Assembly (NCBI GenBank): GCA_900545935.1
Contig: URAP01000042.1
Location: 1 to 14,191, forward strand
Length of the DNA: 14,191 nt
Origin: an uncultured Eubacteriales bacterium
Lineage (GTDB): Bacteria; Bacillota; Clostridia; Oscillospirales; CAG-272
Direction of reading: 5' to 3'
Made by a program: the position numbers and the translations under genes. The notes under the pieces are model-generated. The model saw only the letters and a list, made by a program, of their open reading frames with translations, was not told the DNA's origin and did no database searches. This document shows, one piece after another, positions 5,966-13,300 of the stretch; positions within the stretch are counted from its first letter, which is position 1; each line of letters starts with the position of its first letter.

Positions 5966-7033
5966 ATGTCAAAGCTCGGTATCAAAAAGAACACAAGAAG
6001 CAATGCGATAACATATCTCATTGTTATTGTTGCCTTTGTTCTGTTTACCATTCTTTCAAACGGCGGCGTGCTCGGACGTAAGACGGTAGGTTTGCTCGTT
6101 CCTGCCTGCTGCTATATTGTAATGGCTATCTCGCTCAACCTGACCGTTGGTATACTCGGCGAGCTCTCGCTCGGTCATGCGGGCTTCATGAGCGTCGGCG
6201 CATTCGCCGGAGTTGTCGCGTCGACGGGTCTTTCCTCCACGATAACGAGCGCTCCGCTGCGTCTTGCGGTTGCAATGGTCATCGGCGCGCTGTTTGCGGC
6301 TATCGCGGGCTTCCTTATCGGTATTCCCGTTCTTCGTCTGCGCGGCGACTACCTTGCCATCGTAACACTTGCTTTCGGTGAGATAATCAAGGAAATTATC
6401 AGCTGTCTTATCGTCGGTACCGACGATAAGGGACTGCATATCGTATTCAACTACAATGGCGCAAAGACGGTCGATGACCTCGGCCTCACGCCGACGGGTA
6501 CCGCTATTATCAAGGGCGCGCAGGGCGCGACGGGCACACAGACCATCGCTTCCTTCACTGCGGGATTTGTCCTTATCATGGTAGCGCTCGTTATCGTTCT
6601 TAACTTCGTCAATTCGAGATCGGGACGTGCGGTAATGGCTATCCGCGATAACCGCATTGCGGCTGAATCGGTAGGTATCAATATCACAAAGTATAAGATG
6701 ATAGCGTTCACTATCTCCGCAGCTATCGCAGGTGCGGCAGGTGCCCTCTACGGACTTAATTACTCCAACATCACGTCGGCTAAATTCGACTTCAATACAA
6801 GTATTCTTATCCTCGTATTCGTCGTGCTCGGAGGACTCGGCAATATCCGCGGCTCTATCATTTCGGCTACGGTGCTCTATGTTCTCCCCGAGGCGCTGCG
6901 CGAGTTTGCGGATTATCGTATGCTCGTATATGCAATCGTCCTCATACTCGTAATGATAGCAACAAATTCTTCGAAGGTCCGCACACTGCTTACGCGGCTC
7001 CTTCCTCATAAACGCGAGAAGGAGGTGGACTGA
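5966..7033 (+). CDS. livM: Branched-chain amino acid ABC transporter permease LivM
   Basis: Second channel subunit, pairing with LivH. It has 355 residues and several hydrophobic segments. Motifs include SLNLTVGILGELSLGHAGF at about residues 57-75, RLRGDYLAIVTLAFGEI in the middle and GGLGNIRGSI near the C-terminus, the loop expected to contact LivG/LivF. An in-frame extension to 5903 would overlap livH; I choose 5966 because GGGGGTGA (5953-5960) stands 5 nt before this ATG. The last residues are basic (LLPHKREKEVD), as expected for a cytoplasmic tail. The stop is 1 nt before the livG ATG, so translation is probably coupled. Confidence 0.93.
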   Translation: MSKLGIKKNTRSNAITYLIVIVAFVLFTILSNGGVLGRKTVGLLVPACCYIVMAISLNLTVGILGELSLGHAGFMSVGAFAGVVASTGLSSTITSAPLRLAVAMVIGALFAAIAGFLIGIPVLRLRGDYLAIVTLAFGEIIKEIISCLIVGTDDKGLHIVFNYNGAKTVDDLGLTPTGTAIIKGAQGATGTQTIASFTAGFVLIMVALVIVLNFVNSRSGRAVMAIRDNRIAAESVGINITKYKMIAFTISAAIAGAAGALYGLNYSNITSAKFDFNTSILILVFVVLGGLGNIRGSIISATVLYVLPEALREFADYRMLVYAIVLILVMIATNSSKVRTLLTRLLPHKREKEVD

Positions 7034-7034
7034 A

Positions 7035-7889
7035 ATGTCACCGTTTGAAAAAAGAAAGGTCAATATGGTTCCATTCCCGAGCCGCGCGATAGTTCCCGAG
7101 CGCGATCTCGATAAAGCACCCGTGCTCGAGTGCAGCCATCTCGGTATAGAGTTCGGGGGACTCAAGGCGGTAAACGACTTTAACCTCATCATCGGCAGAA
7201 CCGAGATCGCAGGACTTATCGGACCGAACGGCGCAGGAAAGACCACCGTTTTCAACCTGCTCACAAAGGTATATCAGCCTACACACGGAACCATCCTGCT
7301 CGACGGCATCGACACCGCGGGAAAGAATACCACGCAGATAAACCGCATGGGTATCGCCCGTACCTTCCAGAATATCCGTCTGTTTTCCGATCTGACGGTT
7401 GAGGATAATGTTAAGATAGGTCTGCACAATCAGGAGAAATACTCCACCGCATCGGCGATACTCCGTCTCCCATCCTTCTGGAAGAAGGAGAAGGTCGCTC
7501 ACGAGCGTGCACTCGAGCTTCTCTCCATCTTTGATATGCAGGATATGGCTAACTGGAAAGCAGGCTCGCTCCCGTACGGTGCACAGCGCCGTCTCGAGAT
7601 CGTTCGTGCGCTTGCCACAAATCCGTCGCTGCTGCTGCTCGATGAGCCCGCAGCCGGCATGAACCCCGCAGAGACGGCGGAGCTGATGGAGAACATCGTC
7701 AAGATACGCGACCAGTTCCAGATTGCGGTCCTCCTTATCGAGCACGATATGAATCTTGTCATGGGTATCTGCGAGGGCATCTGTGTGCTTAATTTCGGTC
7801 AGGTCATCGCGAAGGGAACGCCCGCAGAGATACAGTCAAACCCCACCGTCATTGAGGCATACCTCGGAAAGAAGGATGAAAAATGCTGA
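7035..7889 (+). CDS. livG: Branched-chain amino acid ABC transporter ATP-binding protein LivG
   Basis: Cytoplasmic ATPase subunit (284 residues) that powers LivHM with LivF. Walker A is GPNGAGKT (63-70), the Q-loop is FQN (111-113), the signature is the LivG-type LPYGAQRRLEI (179-189), Walker B is LLLLDEPAAG (199-208), and the switch His is in EHD (236-238). The ABC core begins around residue 31. The first 30 residues form a charged, Pro/Arg-containing extension not common in LivG; Met11 is an alternative start, but GGAGGTGG (7021-7028) stands 6 nt before the chosen ATG. Its last codons overlap livF by 7 nt. Confidence 0.94.
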   Translation: MSPFEKRKVNMVPFPSRAIVPERDLDKAPVLECSHLGIEFGGLKAVNDFNLIIGRTEIAGLIGPNGAGKTTVFNLLTKVYQPTHGTILLDGIDTAGKNTTQINRMGIARTFQNIRLFSDLTVEDNVKIGLHNQEKYSTASAILRLPSFWKKEKVAHERALELLSIFDMQDMANWKAGSLPYGAQRRLEIVRALATNPSLLLLDEPAAGMNPAETAELMENIVKIRDQFQIAVLLIEHDMNLVMGICEGICVLNFGQVIAKGTPAEIQSNPTVIEAYLGKKDEKC

Positions 7890-8584
7890 AGGTCAATAAT
7901 ATAAATGTTTACTACGGCAGCATCCATGCCATAAAGGACGTTTCGTTTGAGGTGCACAAGGGAGAGGTTGTCACGCTTATCGGCGCTAACGGTGCGGGTA
8001 AGTCTACCATCCTCCAGACCGTATCGGGTCTGCTGCATTCCAAGACCGGCTCGGTTGAGTTTCTCGGACAGAATATCTCTGCCGTTCGTCCCGATAAGAT
8101 CGTCTCTATGGGGCTTGCGCACGTGCCAGAGGGCAGACGTGTATTCCTGCAGCTGACCGTTGAGGAGAACCTTGAGATGGGCGCATATACCCGACCGGGT
8201 TCCGAGTTCGACGCGAGCATCAAGGATGTCTATGAGCGCTTCCCCCGACTCCTCGAGCGCCGCAAGCAGGTCGCAGGAACACTTTCCGGAGGTGAGCAGC
8301 AGATGCTCGCTATGGGCAGAGCGCTTATGTCTCACCCCGAGCTGCTGATGCTTGATGAGCCGTCTATGGGTCTTGCTCCGATTCTTGTCGATCAGATCTT
8401 TGATATCATTAAGGAACTGCACGCGGCAGGTACAACTATCCTGCTCGTTGAGCAGAATGCTAACAAGGCGCTCGGAGTTGCAGACCGTGCATATGTTCTT
8501 GAGTCGGGCAGAGTCAAGCTCAGCGGCACCGGTAAGGAGCTTGCAGAGAGCGACGAGATAAGAAAGGCATATCTCGGCGGCTGA
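7883..8584 (+). CDS. livF: Branched-chain amino acid ABC transporter ATP-binding protein LivF
   Basis: Second ATPase subunit, 233 residues, the standard LivF length. Walker A is GANGAGKS (34-41), the signature LSGGEQQ (134-140), and Walker B LLMLDEPSMG (154-163). At the switch position VEQN (189-192) has Gln where many ABC ATPases have His; this is normal for LivF and unlike LivG in the same operon. AAGGA (7872-7876) lies 6 nt before the ATG, inside livG, and the 7-nt overlap points to coupled translation. It is the last gene of the operon, followed by hairpins and a strong terminator. Confidence 0.94.
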   Translation: MLKVNNINVYYGSIHAIKDVSFEVHKGEVVTLIGANGAGKSTILQTVSGLLHSKTGSVEFLGQNISAVRPDKIVSMGLAHVPEGRRVFLQLTVEENLEMGAYTRPGSEFDASIKDVYERFPRLLERRKQVAGTLSGGEQQMLAMGRALMSHPELLMLDEPSMGLAPILVDQIFDIIKELHAAGTTILLVEQNANKALGVADRAYVLESGRVKLSGTGKELAESDEIRKAYLGG

Positions 8585-8587
8585 TTT

Positions 8588-8641
8588 TGCCTCTGAAAAT
8601 ACACCGCTGCGCGGCGCACAGATTCGTTTGGCGCAGAGGCA
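8588..8641 (+). repeat. Stem-loop immediately after livF
   Basis: TGCCTCTG (8588-8595) pairs with CAGAGGCA (8634-8641). The loop holds CCGC/GCGG (8604-8607 with 8611-8614), and CTGCGC (8607-8612) could alternatively pair with GCGCAG (8631-8636). No T tract follows. It begins 3 nt past the livF stop and may protect the operon mRNA's 3' end ahead of the true terminator. Confidence 0.45.
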
Positions 8642-8699
8642 GGCGGTATGTTAAATAGCTTTCTCCTATCGCATGCGGCGAATGCTGCAGACGCGATTC

Positions 8700-8757
8700 G
8701 GCGCACGAACGGTAGAAATACCGCCCGTGCGCCTCTTTCCTTTTTTTTGTTTTTTTG
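8700..8757 (+). terminator. Intrinsic terminator of the liv operon
   Basis: GGCGCACG (8700-8707) pairs with CGTGCGCC (8726-8733). An inner CGGTA/TACCG stem is capped by a GAAA (GNRA) tetraloop (8715-8718). A long T-rich tail (8735-8756) follows. This is the strongest terminator in the window. Confidence 0.92.
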
Positions 8758-9106
8758 TGTTGCGGCTATTACACCTTGTCTGTTCGGGATGATAGTTTGA
8801 CCGTTGCCGATGTCATGGCTGCTGACGGATAATATGCTGTCAAAGGATCTGCTTTTTGCATGCCGTTTATTTTTGCAACGCCGTAAATGGCATGGAGATG
8901 ACGGCTTAATATTAGTGCGTTTCTTCGGTAGGAGATAGCTGCGTCGGCAAATGTTCTGTCTTCTCGGTGCGTTGTGACGTATTGTTATTAAAATGTCCGT
9001 TGTACGGTCGTATTGATGTGTTGCCGTATCAACGTACTGCTTGTATCGCCGTATCGATGTAATTATGTATTGCAGTCGGGTTTTATATTTATCCGATGTC
9101 CGCCGC
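8758..9106. other. Gene-free stretch between facing terminators
   Basis: About 350 nt with no convincing gene on either strand. There is one 11-bp hairpin with a single G-U pair (8859-8869 with 8884-8894) and three loose copies of a motif like GCCGTATCRAYGTA (9006-9020, 9022-9036, 9048-9061). Nothing matches an RNA gene I know. Confidence 0.5.
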
Positions 9107-9150
9107 AAAAAAACAAAAACATTCGTCACTGCAAGAGATGTGACGAATGT
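9107..9150 (-). terminator. Intrinsic terminator of the sigma-factor operon
   Basis: ACATTCGTCAC (9119-9129) and GTGACGAATGT (9140-9150) form a perfect 11-bp stem with a 10-nt loop. The A-rich run at 9107-9119 becomes a T tract on the minus strand, so this ends the minus-strand sigma operon about 250 nt beyond its last gene. Confidence 0.9.
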
Positions 9151-9403
9151 CTTATCAATATTATCCTTTCACAAAGCGAGGTGGTGGTGTGAATGAAAGG
9201 ATGTAAGGAGAGAAAGCAATTTTAGTTTGCACAGTGCGGCAGTTCGGTAAATACCGTACCGTTCGCCTCAGTGCTCGACTTTTGGTTAAGTCCCTGTCCC
9301 GATATGCGCAATAATCCTGCACGCATTCCGAGTCCGGGCGGTCAACACTTATTCGGATATGCAGTATTGTACTGATTCGATTTATGATCGTATCAATATA
9401 ATA
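9151..9403 (-). other. Long 3' untranslated region of the sigma operon
   Basis: About 250 nt with no gene I can defend. ATCCTTTCA (9163-9171) and TGAAAGGAT (9194-9202) form a perfect 9-bp inverted repeat. TATCAATATTAT (9153-9164) recurs as TATCAATATAAT (9391-9402) near the other end. On the plus strand an ATG at 9194 opens a 10-codon frame, followed after TAG by about 50 stop-free codons (to 9376) resembling nothing I recognise. Confidence 0.45.
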
Positions 9404-10264
9404 TCAATAGCATGCGGAGCGCACCGCAGTGTATGCTTCGTATGTAAGGTATGCTAACTTGTATTCGCGGCTCGTTCCGGTGCTGTCGGTTACTGTTATC
9501 AGCGTACCGTAGTTCGAAGATGTTGTATATATATTACCAATACCGCTCGGTACGTGATTCTTGGATACGATAGAAATGCCGAGCACTCTCTCGAGACGCT
9601 GCTCCACCAGAGCAACCGTCTGCTTGCCGCTGAGCTCTATTACCGATTCCGGTTTCCCGCCGGCGGTCAGCGTGAGCGTTAATTTGACATCGTAGGCACT
9701 GACATTCGGATCAACGCCTCCCGGATATTTCGGGGTATTGTGTCTGTGGCTCGTTATCGGCTTTTCGCCGTTATTCTCGGTTGTCACGATCGTGCTCGTC
9801 GGCGGTGGAGCTTCCGTACCGACAGTACTGTCGGACGGCTCTGCACTTTCGGTAGAAGCAGTGCTGTCTGCCGCTGTTTCGGTTACACTGTCCTTATCCT
9901 CCTCAGGCTCGGGAGCTTCGGGGGCGATAGGGATGTATGTATCGATTACCGCGGATGTGGTCACAGTCTCTGCGGGGGCTTCGGTTTTCGGTGCAGCTGT
10001 CGTATCGGCTGCTCTCGTTGTCTCGGTGCTTTCCCGAGTACCGTCGGTTACGATCACGGTGCCGGTTACGTCTGCATGATCACCGTTATAGATGCTATTC
10101 TGCTCGCCGCCCCTATATGTAAGCACTGCCGTCAGCGCAAATGCGCTGCACAGCATCATTCCGAGCGTAGCCTCCGCAGCTGTACGGCGCGTGCGGCGAC
10201 GCTTGCGGTCGGCTGCGATATATCTGCGGTCGAGTTCTTTTTTGACTTCTTCAAGTGTTCTCAT
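9404..10264 (-). CDS. Membrane protein coupled to an ECF sigma factor, putative anti-sigma factor
   Basis: A 286-residue protein with a bitopic layout. A short charged N-terminus (1-28, with a KRRRTRR cluster at 21-27) faces the cytoplasm, one hydrophobic helix lies at about 30-49, and a long Thr/Ser/Ala/Pro/Glu-rich stretch (about 60-185) looks like an extended wall-spanning linker. A compact C-terminal domain (about 190-286) of beta-rich character follows, containing VDPNVSAYDVKLTLTL. The ATG overlaps the sigma gene stop as ATGA, so the two are translationally coupled, and the position directly after an ECF sigma gene is the classic anti-sigma position. However, the cytoplasmic part is only about 28 residues and has no H-x3-C-x2-C zinc anti-sigma motif. 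It may bind sigma by a short helix, or be a sensor or effector rather than a true anti-sigma factor. The product is probably unprocessed and N-terminus-in. Confidence 0.65.
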   Translation of the reverse strand: MRTLEEVKKELDRRYIAADRKRRRTRRTAAEATLGMMLCSAFALTAVLTYRGGEQNSIYNGDHADVTGTVIVTDGTRESTETTRAADTTAAPKTEAPAETVTTSAVIDTYIPIAPEAPEPEEDKDSVTETAADSTASTESAEPSDSTVGTEAPPPTSTIVTTENNGEKPITSHRHNTPKYPGGVDPNVSAYDVKLTLTLTAGGKPESVIELSGKQTVALVEQRLERVLGISIVSKNHVPSGIGNIYTTSSNYGTLITVTDSTGTSREYKLAYLTYEAYTAVRSACY

Positions 10265-10809
10265 AATAGTTCTTTGCCTGCCTCGCCGATGATGTTTTTC
10301 AGCGACGCCTTTGCCCTGTAAAGCAGATTGTCTATTTGCTTTCTGCTTTTCTTCATGATTTTTGCGGTTTCTTCGTATGTCATATCCTCAAAATATACGA
10401 GAATAATGCAGCTTCTCATTTCTTCGGGCAGCTTGGCGAGCGCCTCGCTGATCACACGTTTTCGTTCACTGTCGATCATATGCGAATCTATCGTATGCAG
10501 ATCGGCGATATTGTCCCCGACCGAATCAAGCGCAACATCTGTTCTGCTTTTTCGCTTGAGTACATTCAGCGACTTGTTTCGTGCAATAGTATAGAGATAG
10601 GTTTTCAGTGATGTTTTGAAGTTATATCTGCTGCGGTGCATCAGCAGCTCGAGAAATGTGTCTATAACAATATCCTCAGCCGTGCTGACATCCCGAACGT
10701 ACCTTGTCACAAAGAATAAAAGTCCGTCGTAATAAAGCTTAAGTATCCGGTCAAAGGCGGTGTCATCACCGTCGCGGAAACGGTTGTAGAGCTCTTCACC
10801 GATTTCCAC
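10261..10809 (-). CDS. ECF-type RNA polymerase sigma factor
   Basis: A 182-residue sigma-70 family protein of extracytoplasmic-function size. Region 2 (about 24-88) includes the YVRDVSTAEDIVIDTFLELL core-binding helix and YLYTIARNKSLNVLKRK for -10 recognition. An acidic linker (90-115) precedes region 4 (about 126-174), with LPEEMRSCIILVYFEDMTYE and then the helix-turn-helix KIMKKSRKQIDNLLYRAKASL. The start is GTG, at 10809: GGAGG stands 8 nt upstream on the minus strand and no ATG serves the same N-terminus. Its stop codon overlaps the downstream membrane-protein gene by 4 nt. A sigma-A-like promoter lies upstream; many ECF genes are also self-activated, but I see no clear copy of a second promoter type. 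The target genes are unknown. Confidence 0.9.
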   Translation of the reverse strand: MEIGEELYNRFRDGDDTAFDRILKLYYDGLLFFVTRYVRDVSTAEDIVIDTFLELLMHRSRYNFKTSLKTYLYTIARNKSLNVLKRKSRTDVALDSVGDNIADLHTIDSHMIDSERKRVISEALAKLPEEMRSCIILVYFEDMTYEETAKIMKKSRKQIDNLLYRAKASLKNIIGEAGKELL

Positions 10810-10862
10810 CTTGTTAACCTCCGGGGAGTGAATTGGACGAGCTTTTTCGCCCTCTTCATACT

Positions 10863-10925
10863 ATTATACAACCGAGGATTCAAAATTCCTTACCGAAAAA
10901 GCAAATTTTTTAAAAATTTTGTTTT
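10863..10925 (-). promoter_or_regulatory. Promoter region of the sigma operon
   Basis: On the minus strand TATAAT (10868-10863) has a weak AAGGAA at the -35 position (10891-10886, 17-nt spacer). Just upstream lie A/T tracts, including a near-palindrome at 10902-10921, positioned like an UP element. The GGAA string could instead be the -35 of an ECF-type promoter, which would mean autoregulation; this is unproven. Confidence 0.45.
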
Positions 10926-11059
10926 TTTCTTATTTTAATGCTATTTTATTGTCGACGAGAGGGGGTGCATGGTTTTCTGCTTTGGATAAAAATATACCGA
11001 CGGCGAAAGTATAATGTGGGTACAAAATGTTAATTTTCATCCGTTGCATATCCTCCGCA

Positions 11060-11088
11060 TTGACAAGCCCGCGCGTATAGTGTATAAT
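11060..11088 (+). promoter_or_regulatory. Perfect-consensus promoter of yajC
   Basis: TTGACA (11060-11065), 17 nt, then TATAAT (11083-11088) is a full sigma-A consensus. Start is expected near 11095, about 30 nt before the yajC ATG. Confidence 0.88.
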
Positions 11089-11124
11089 ACAATGCATATA
11101 ATAATGATTTAAGGAGACCTTAAA

Positions 11125-11454
11125 ATGTATAATCTTCTTGACGAAGCAGCCGCTGCTACTACCGGCACAGGTATGGGTCAGAGCTGGATTTCTATCGTAA
11201 TGCTGTTGGTCCTTGTCGTAGTTTTCTATTTCTTTATGATCCGCCCGCAGAAAAAGCAGGAGAAGGAAACTAATGCAATGAGAAACGGCCTTCAGGTCGG
11301 CGACGAGGTGACTACCATCGGCGGTATTATCGGTAAGATCGTCAGCATCAAGGACGAGACTGTCGTTATCGAGACTACTCATAACTGCACCAAGATCCGT
11401 ATTCTCCGTACCGCTGTTCGCTCGGTCGATGTTAAGGCGGAGGACGCTGAGTAA
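11125..11454 (+). CDS. yajC: Preprotein translocase accessory subunit YajC
   Basis: Single-span membrane protein associated with SecDF in the Sec translocase. The 109-residue length is typical. A short N-terminus precedes the TM helix (about 21-38, WISIVMLLVLVVVFYFF), then the signature MIRPQKKQEKE and the conserved cytoplasmic GDEVTTIGGIIGKI at about 59-72. AAGGAG (11112-11117) lies 7 nt before the ATG. YajC often neighbours tgt or secD; here neither is visible, and the downstream genes encode an exported beta-helix protein and a tRNA thiolase. The promoter is strong, and a leaky terminator-like hairpin follows, so yajC mRNA should exceed that of the downstream genes. Confidence 0.94.
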   Translation: MYNLLDEAAAATTGTGMGQSWISIVMLLVLVVVFYFFMIRPQKKQEKETNAMRNGLQVGDEVTTIGGIIGKIVSIKDETVVIETTHNCTKIRILRTAVRSVDVKAEDAE

Positions 11455-11470
11455 AAATATGCCTTGACCT

Positions 11471-11509
11471 CCGGCGGCGCGCTTTTGCGAGCTGCCGGCT
11501 TCGCTTTTT
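11471..11509 (+). terminator. Terminator-like attenuating hairpin after yajC
   Basis: 11471-11482 pairs with 11487-11498 (one G-A mismatch, one G-U pair) around a TTTT loop. A T5 run (11505-11509) comes 6 nt after the stem. The ribosome binding site GAGG (11512-11515) of the next gene follows directly, so this is probably a partial terminator inside an operon. Confidence 0.55.
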
Positions 11510-11521
11510 GTGAGGTTAGAT

Positions 11522-13300
11522 ATGAATTCTTCTTTTAATCGCGCTATCGGCAGACGACGTATCGGCATCGCTCTTATATCGGTCTGCGCAGCCGCATTTT
11601 TTTCACTCGGGGTACCGCTCTCGGCGGTCTCCGAAACAACTGCCGCTGTGTCGGCGGCGAAGGCTGCTCCGACTGAAACGGCTGCCGCAGGTGCTTCATC
11701 CTCATCTCCTGCTGCAAGGGTGAGCGACAATTCCTCCGGTACCGCGCAGACAGCGGGTGATTCTGCCGCTGTCTGCGGTGCGGCTTTGGCTGCAGAAGCC
11801 GCAGAAAAGACCGCAGAGACAGCGCATATTGACGTCACCGATGCCGAGTCGCTCATCTCATCACTCGGCGACGGGATGGCTATGAAAACAGAGGACGGCA
11901 GTGTTATGCTGCTGCGGGATATTACATTTTCGAGTCAGCTTCGCATCACAGGCGGCGATATTCGTATTCTCGGTGCCGGCGTCAGGATAAGCGGAGTACC
12001 TATTGCCGTTACCGGAGGTACGCTTACACTCGGCAAAGACGGCGATTCCGGTGACGAGCCGTCTCTGCACTTCGCGGGGACGGGCGACGGCAGAGCCTTT
12101 GAGGTCTCAGGCGGTAAGCTTGTGCTCATGGACGGTGTGCGCATTGAAGGATACAAGGCAGGTGAGGGCGGCGCTGTTTTGGTTCTCGGCGGTGTGCTTG
12201 AGCTGCGCGGCGGAGAGATATTCGACTGCTCCGCAACGCGCGGCGGCGCAATACTTTTAGATTTCGGCAGGGCGACGGTTTTCTCCGGCATCATAGGCAA
12301 TTGCTCGGCGGATGAGGGCGGCGCGGTCTATCTGCGCTCCGGCAGCTTTGAGCTTGCCGGCGGCTGTATCGGCCGTCATTCGGCACTCGATGACAAGGGC
12401 AGCATCGTCGAGTACGGCGAGCCGTGCAGTGCATCACGCGGCGGCGGAATATACGTTGGAGGCGGTGAGTGTACGCTCTCCGGAGGAGAGATATCCGGCT
12501 GCTCCGGCAGCGGCGTATATGTTGCGAGCTATTATCAGACCCTTCTCTCCGGCAGCACAATAAATCGCTGCACTGCGGAGCGCGGCGGCGGAATATATAA
12601 CGACGGAGAGGTTATTATTACCGGCGGCTCGGTAAACGAATGCACGGCTACCGAGGGCGGCGGAATATACAACAACTCTACTCTTGTGCTTCGCGGCGGA
12701 AAGGTGTTCTCATGTACGGCGGAAACGCTCGGCGGAGGCTTGTATAATCACGCGACGGCGGATATGCGGGGCGGCGCTGTGACCTCGGGAACTGCCGAGC
12801 TCGGCGCATGTATTTATAATGACAGCAGCTTTAAATTCTACGGCGGTACCGTCGGACACGGCAAGACCGTGTCCGGCGTAGGATGCGGAATAGCATCGAC
12901 CCGCGGCATGGAAATTTCGGGACTTGCCTATATCTACAACGATTCAACGCTTGCCCTTATCTCGGACGGCGGCTTTGTGCCGCTGCGGATAAACGGCGAG
13001 CTTGACGGCGCGGAGATTATGATGCATATCGAGGTCATCGAGCAGAGCTCCGGCGGCATGCGCGCTCTGCGCTCGCCCGACACGGCTGTTCTTGCAGCCG
13101 ATTCACCGGAGCTTATCGCTCAGGCTGCCGAGCATCTGAGATACGGTGCCGATATTGCGATAAAGGAGGACGGAACGGTCAGCTTTGATTTCCGCCCTGT
13201 CATAATCGCATGCTCTGCTGCGGTTGCTGTGGCGGTTGTTGCGGCTGTTATAATAATAGTATGGCTTCGCCGCCGTAAAAATATGATGGAGATGATGTGA
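11522..13300 (+). CDS. Secreted, membrane-anchored right-handed beta-helix repeat protein
   Basis: A 592-residue surface protein of unknown role. An N-terminal signal (basic RRR at 11-13, hydrophobic 14-35) is followed by an Ala/Ser/Thr/Glu-rich low-complexity segment (about 36-105). Then come many imperfect turns of about 23-25 residues (about 130-455) of the type GG-x-I-x2-C-[ST]-A-x2-GGGIY-N, typical of right-handed parallel beta-helices. A cysteine recurs at the same place in most turns (236, 261, 302, 327, 350, 374, 398). The C-terminus has one TM helix (about 559-581) and a basic tail LRRRKN; there is no LPxTG motif, so it is probably held by this helix. The frame opens at a GTG at 11510, but the ATG at 11522 has GAGG 6 nt upstream and begins a proper signal peptide. 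Such folds serve as adhesins or polysaccharide-active enzymes; no catalytic motif is visible. It overlaps the next gene by 1 nt. Confidence 0.8.
   Translation: MNSSFNRAIGRRRIGIALISVCAAAFFSLGVPLSAVSETTAAVSAAKAAPTETAAAGASSSSPAARVSDNSSGTAQTAGDSAAVCGAALAAEAAEKTAETAHIDVTDAESLISSLGDGMAMKTEDGSVMLLRDITFSSQLRITGGDIRILGAGVRISGVPIAVTGGTLTLGKDGDSGDEPSLHFAGTGDGRAFEVSGGKLVLMDGVRIEGYKAGEGGAVLVLGGVLELRGGEIFDCSATRGGAILLDFGRATVFSGIIGNCSADEGGAVYLRSGSFELAGGCIGRHSALDDKGSIVEYGEPCSASRGGGIYVGGGECTLSGGEISGCSGSGVYVASYYQTLLSGSTINRCTAERGGGIYNDGEVIITGGSVNECTATEGGGIYNNSTLVLRGGKVFSCTAETLGGGLYNHATADMRGGAVTSGTAELGACIYNDSSFKFYGGTVGHGKTVSGVGCGIASTRGMEISGLAYIYNDSTLALISDGGFVPLRINGELDGAEIMMHIEVIEQSSGGMRALRSPDTAVLAADSPELIAQAAEHLRYGADIAIKEDGTVSFDFRPVIIACSAAVAVAVVAAVIIIVWLRRRKNMMEMM

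Noticed and set aside
6056..7264. 402-codon minus-strand open frame opposite livM and livG
   Set aside because: Antisense shadow of two clearly real permease/ATPase genes; the product is Arg/Glu-rich and unlike any family.
9022..9061. CRISPR-like short repeats
   Set aside because: Only three loose 14-15 nt copies with unequal, short spacing; no true array and no cas genes.
8392..9129. 245-codon minus-strand open frame between livF and the sigma operon
   Set aside because: It runs through two strong terminators and antisense to livF, and its composition is random-looking.
10930..11856. 308-codon minus-strand open frame opposite yajC
   Set aside because: It crosses the yajC promoter and gene; the Ala-rich part is only the complement of the beta-helix protein's low-complexity leader.
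12160..12760. Recurring GGCGGCGGAATATA DNA words as a possible repeat element
   Set aside because: They are in frame and encode the GGGIY turns of the beta-helix; explained by protein repeats.
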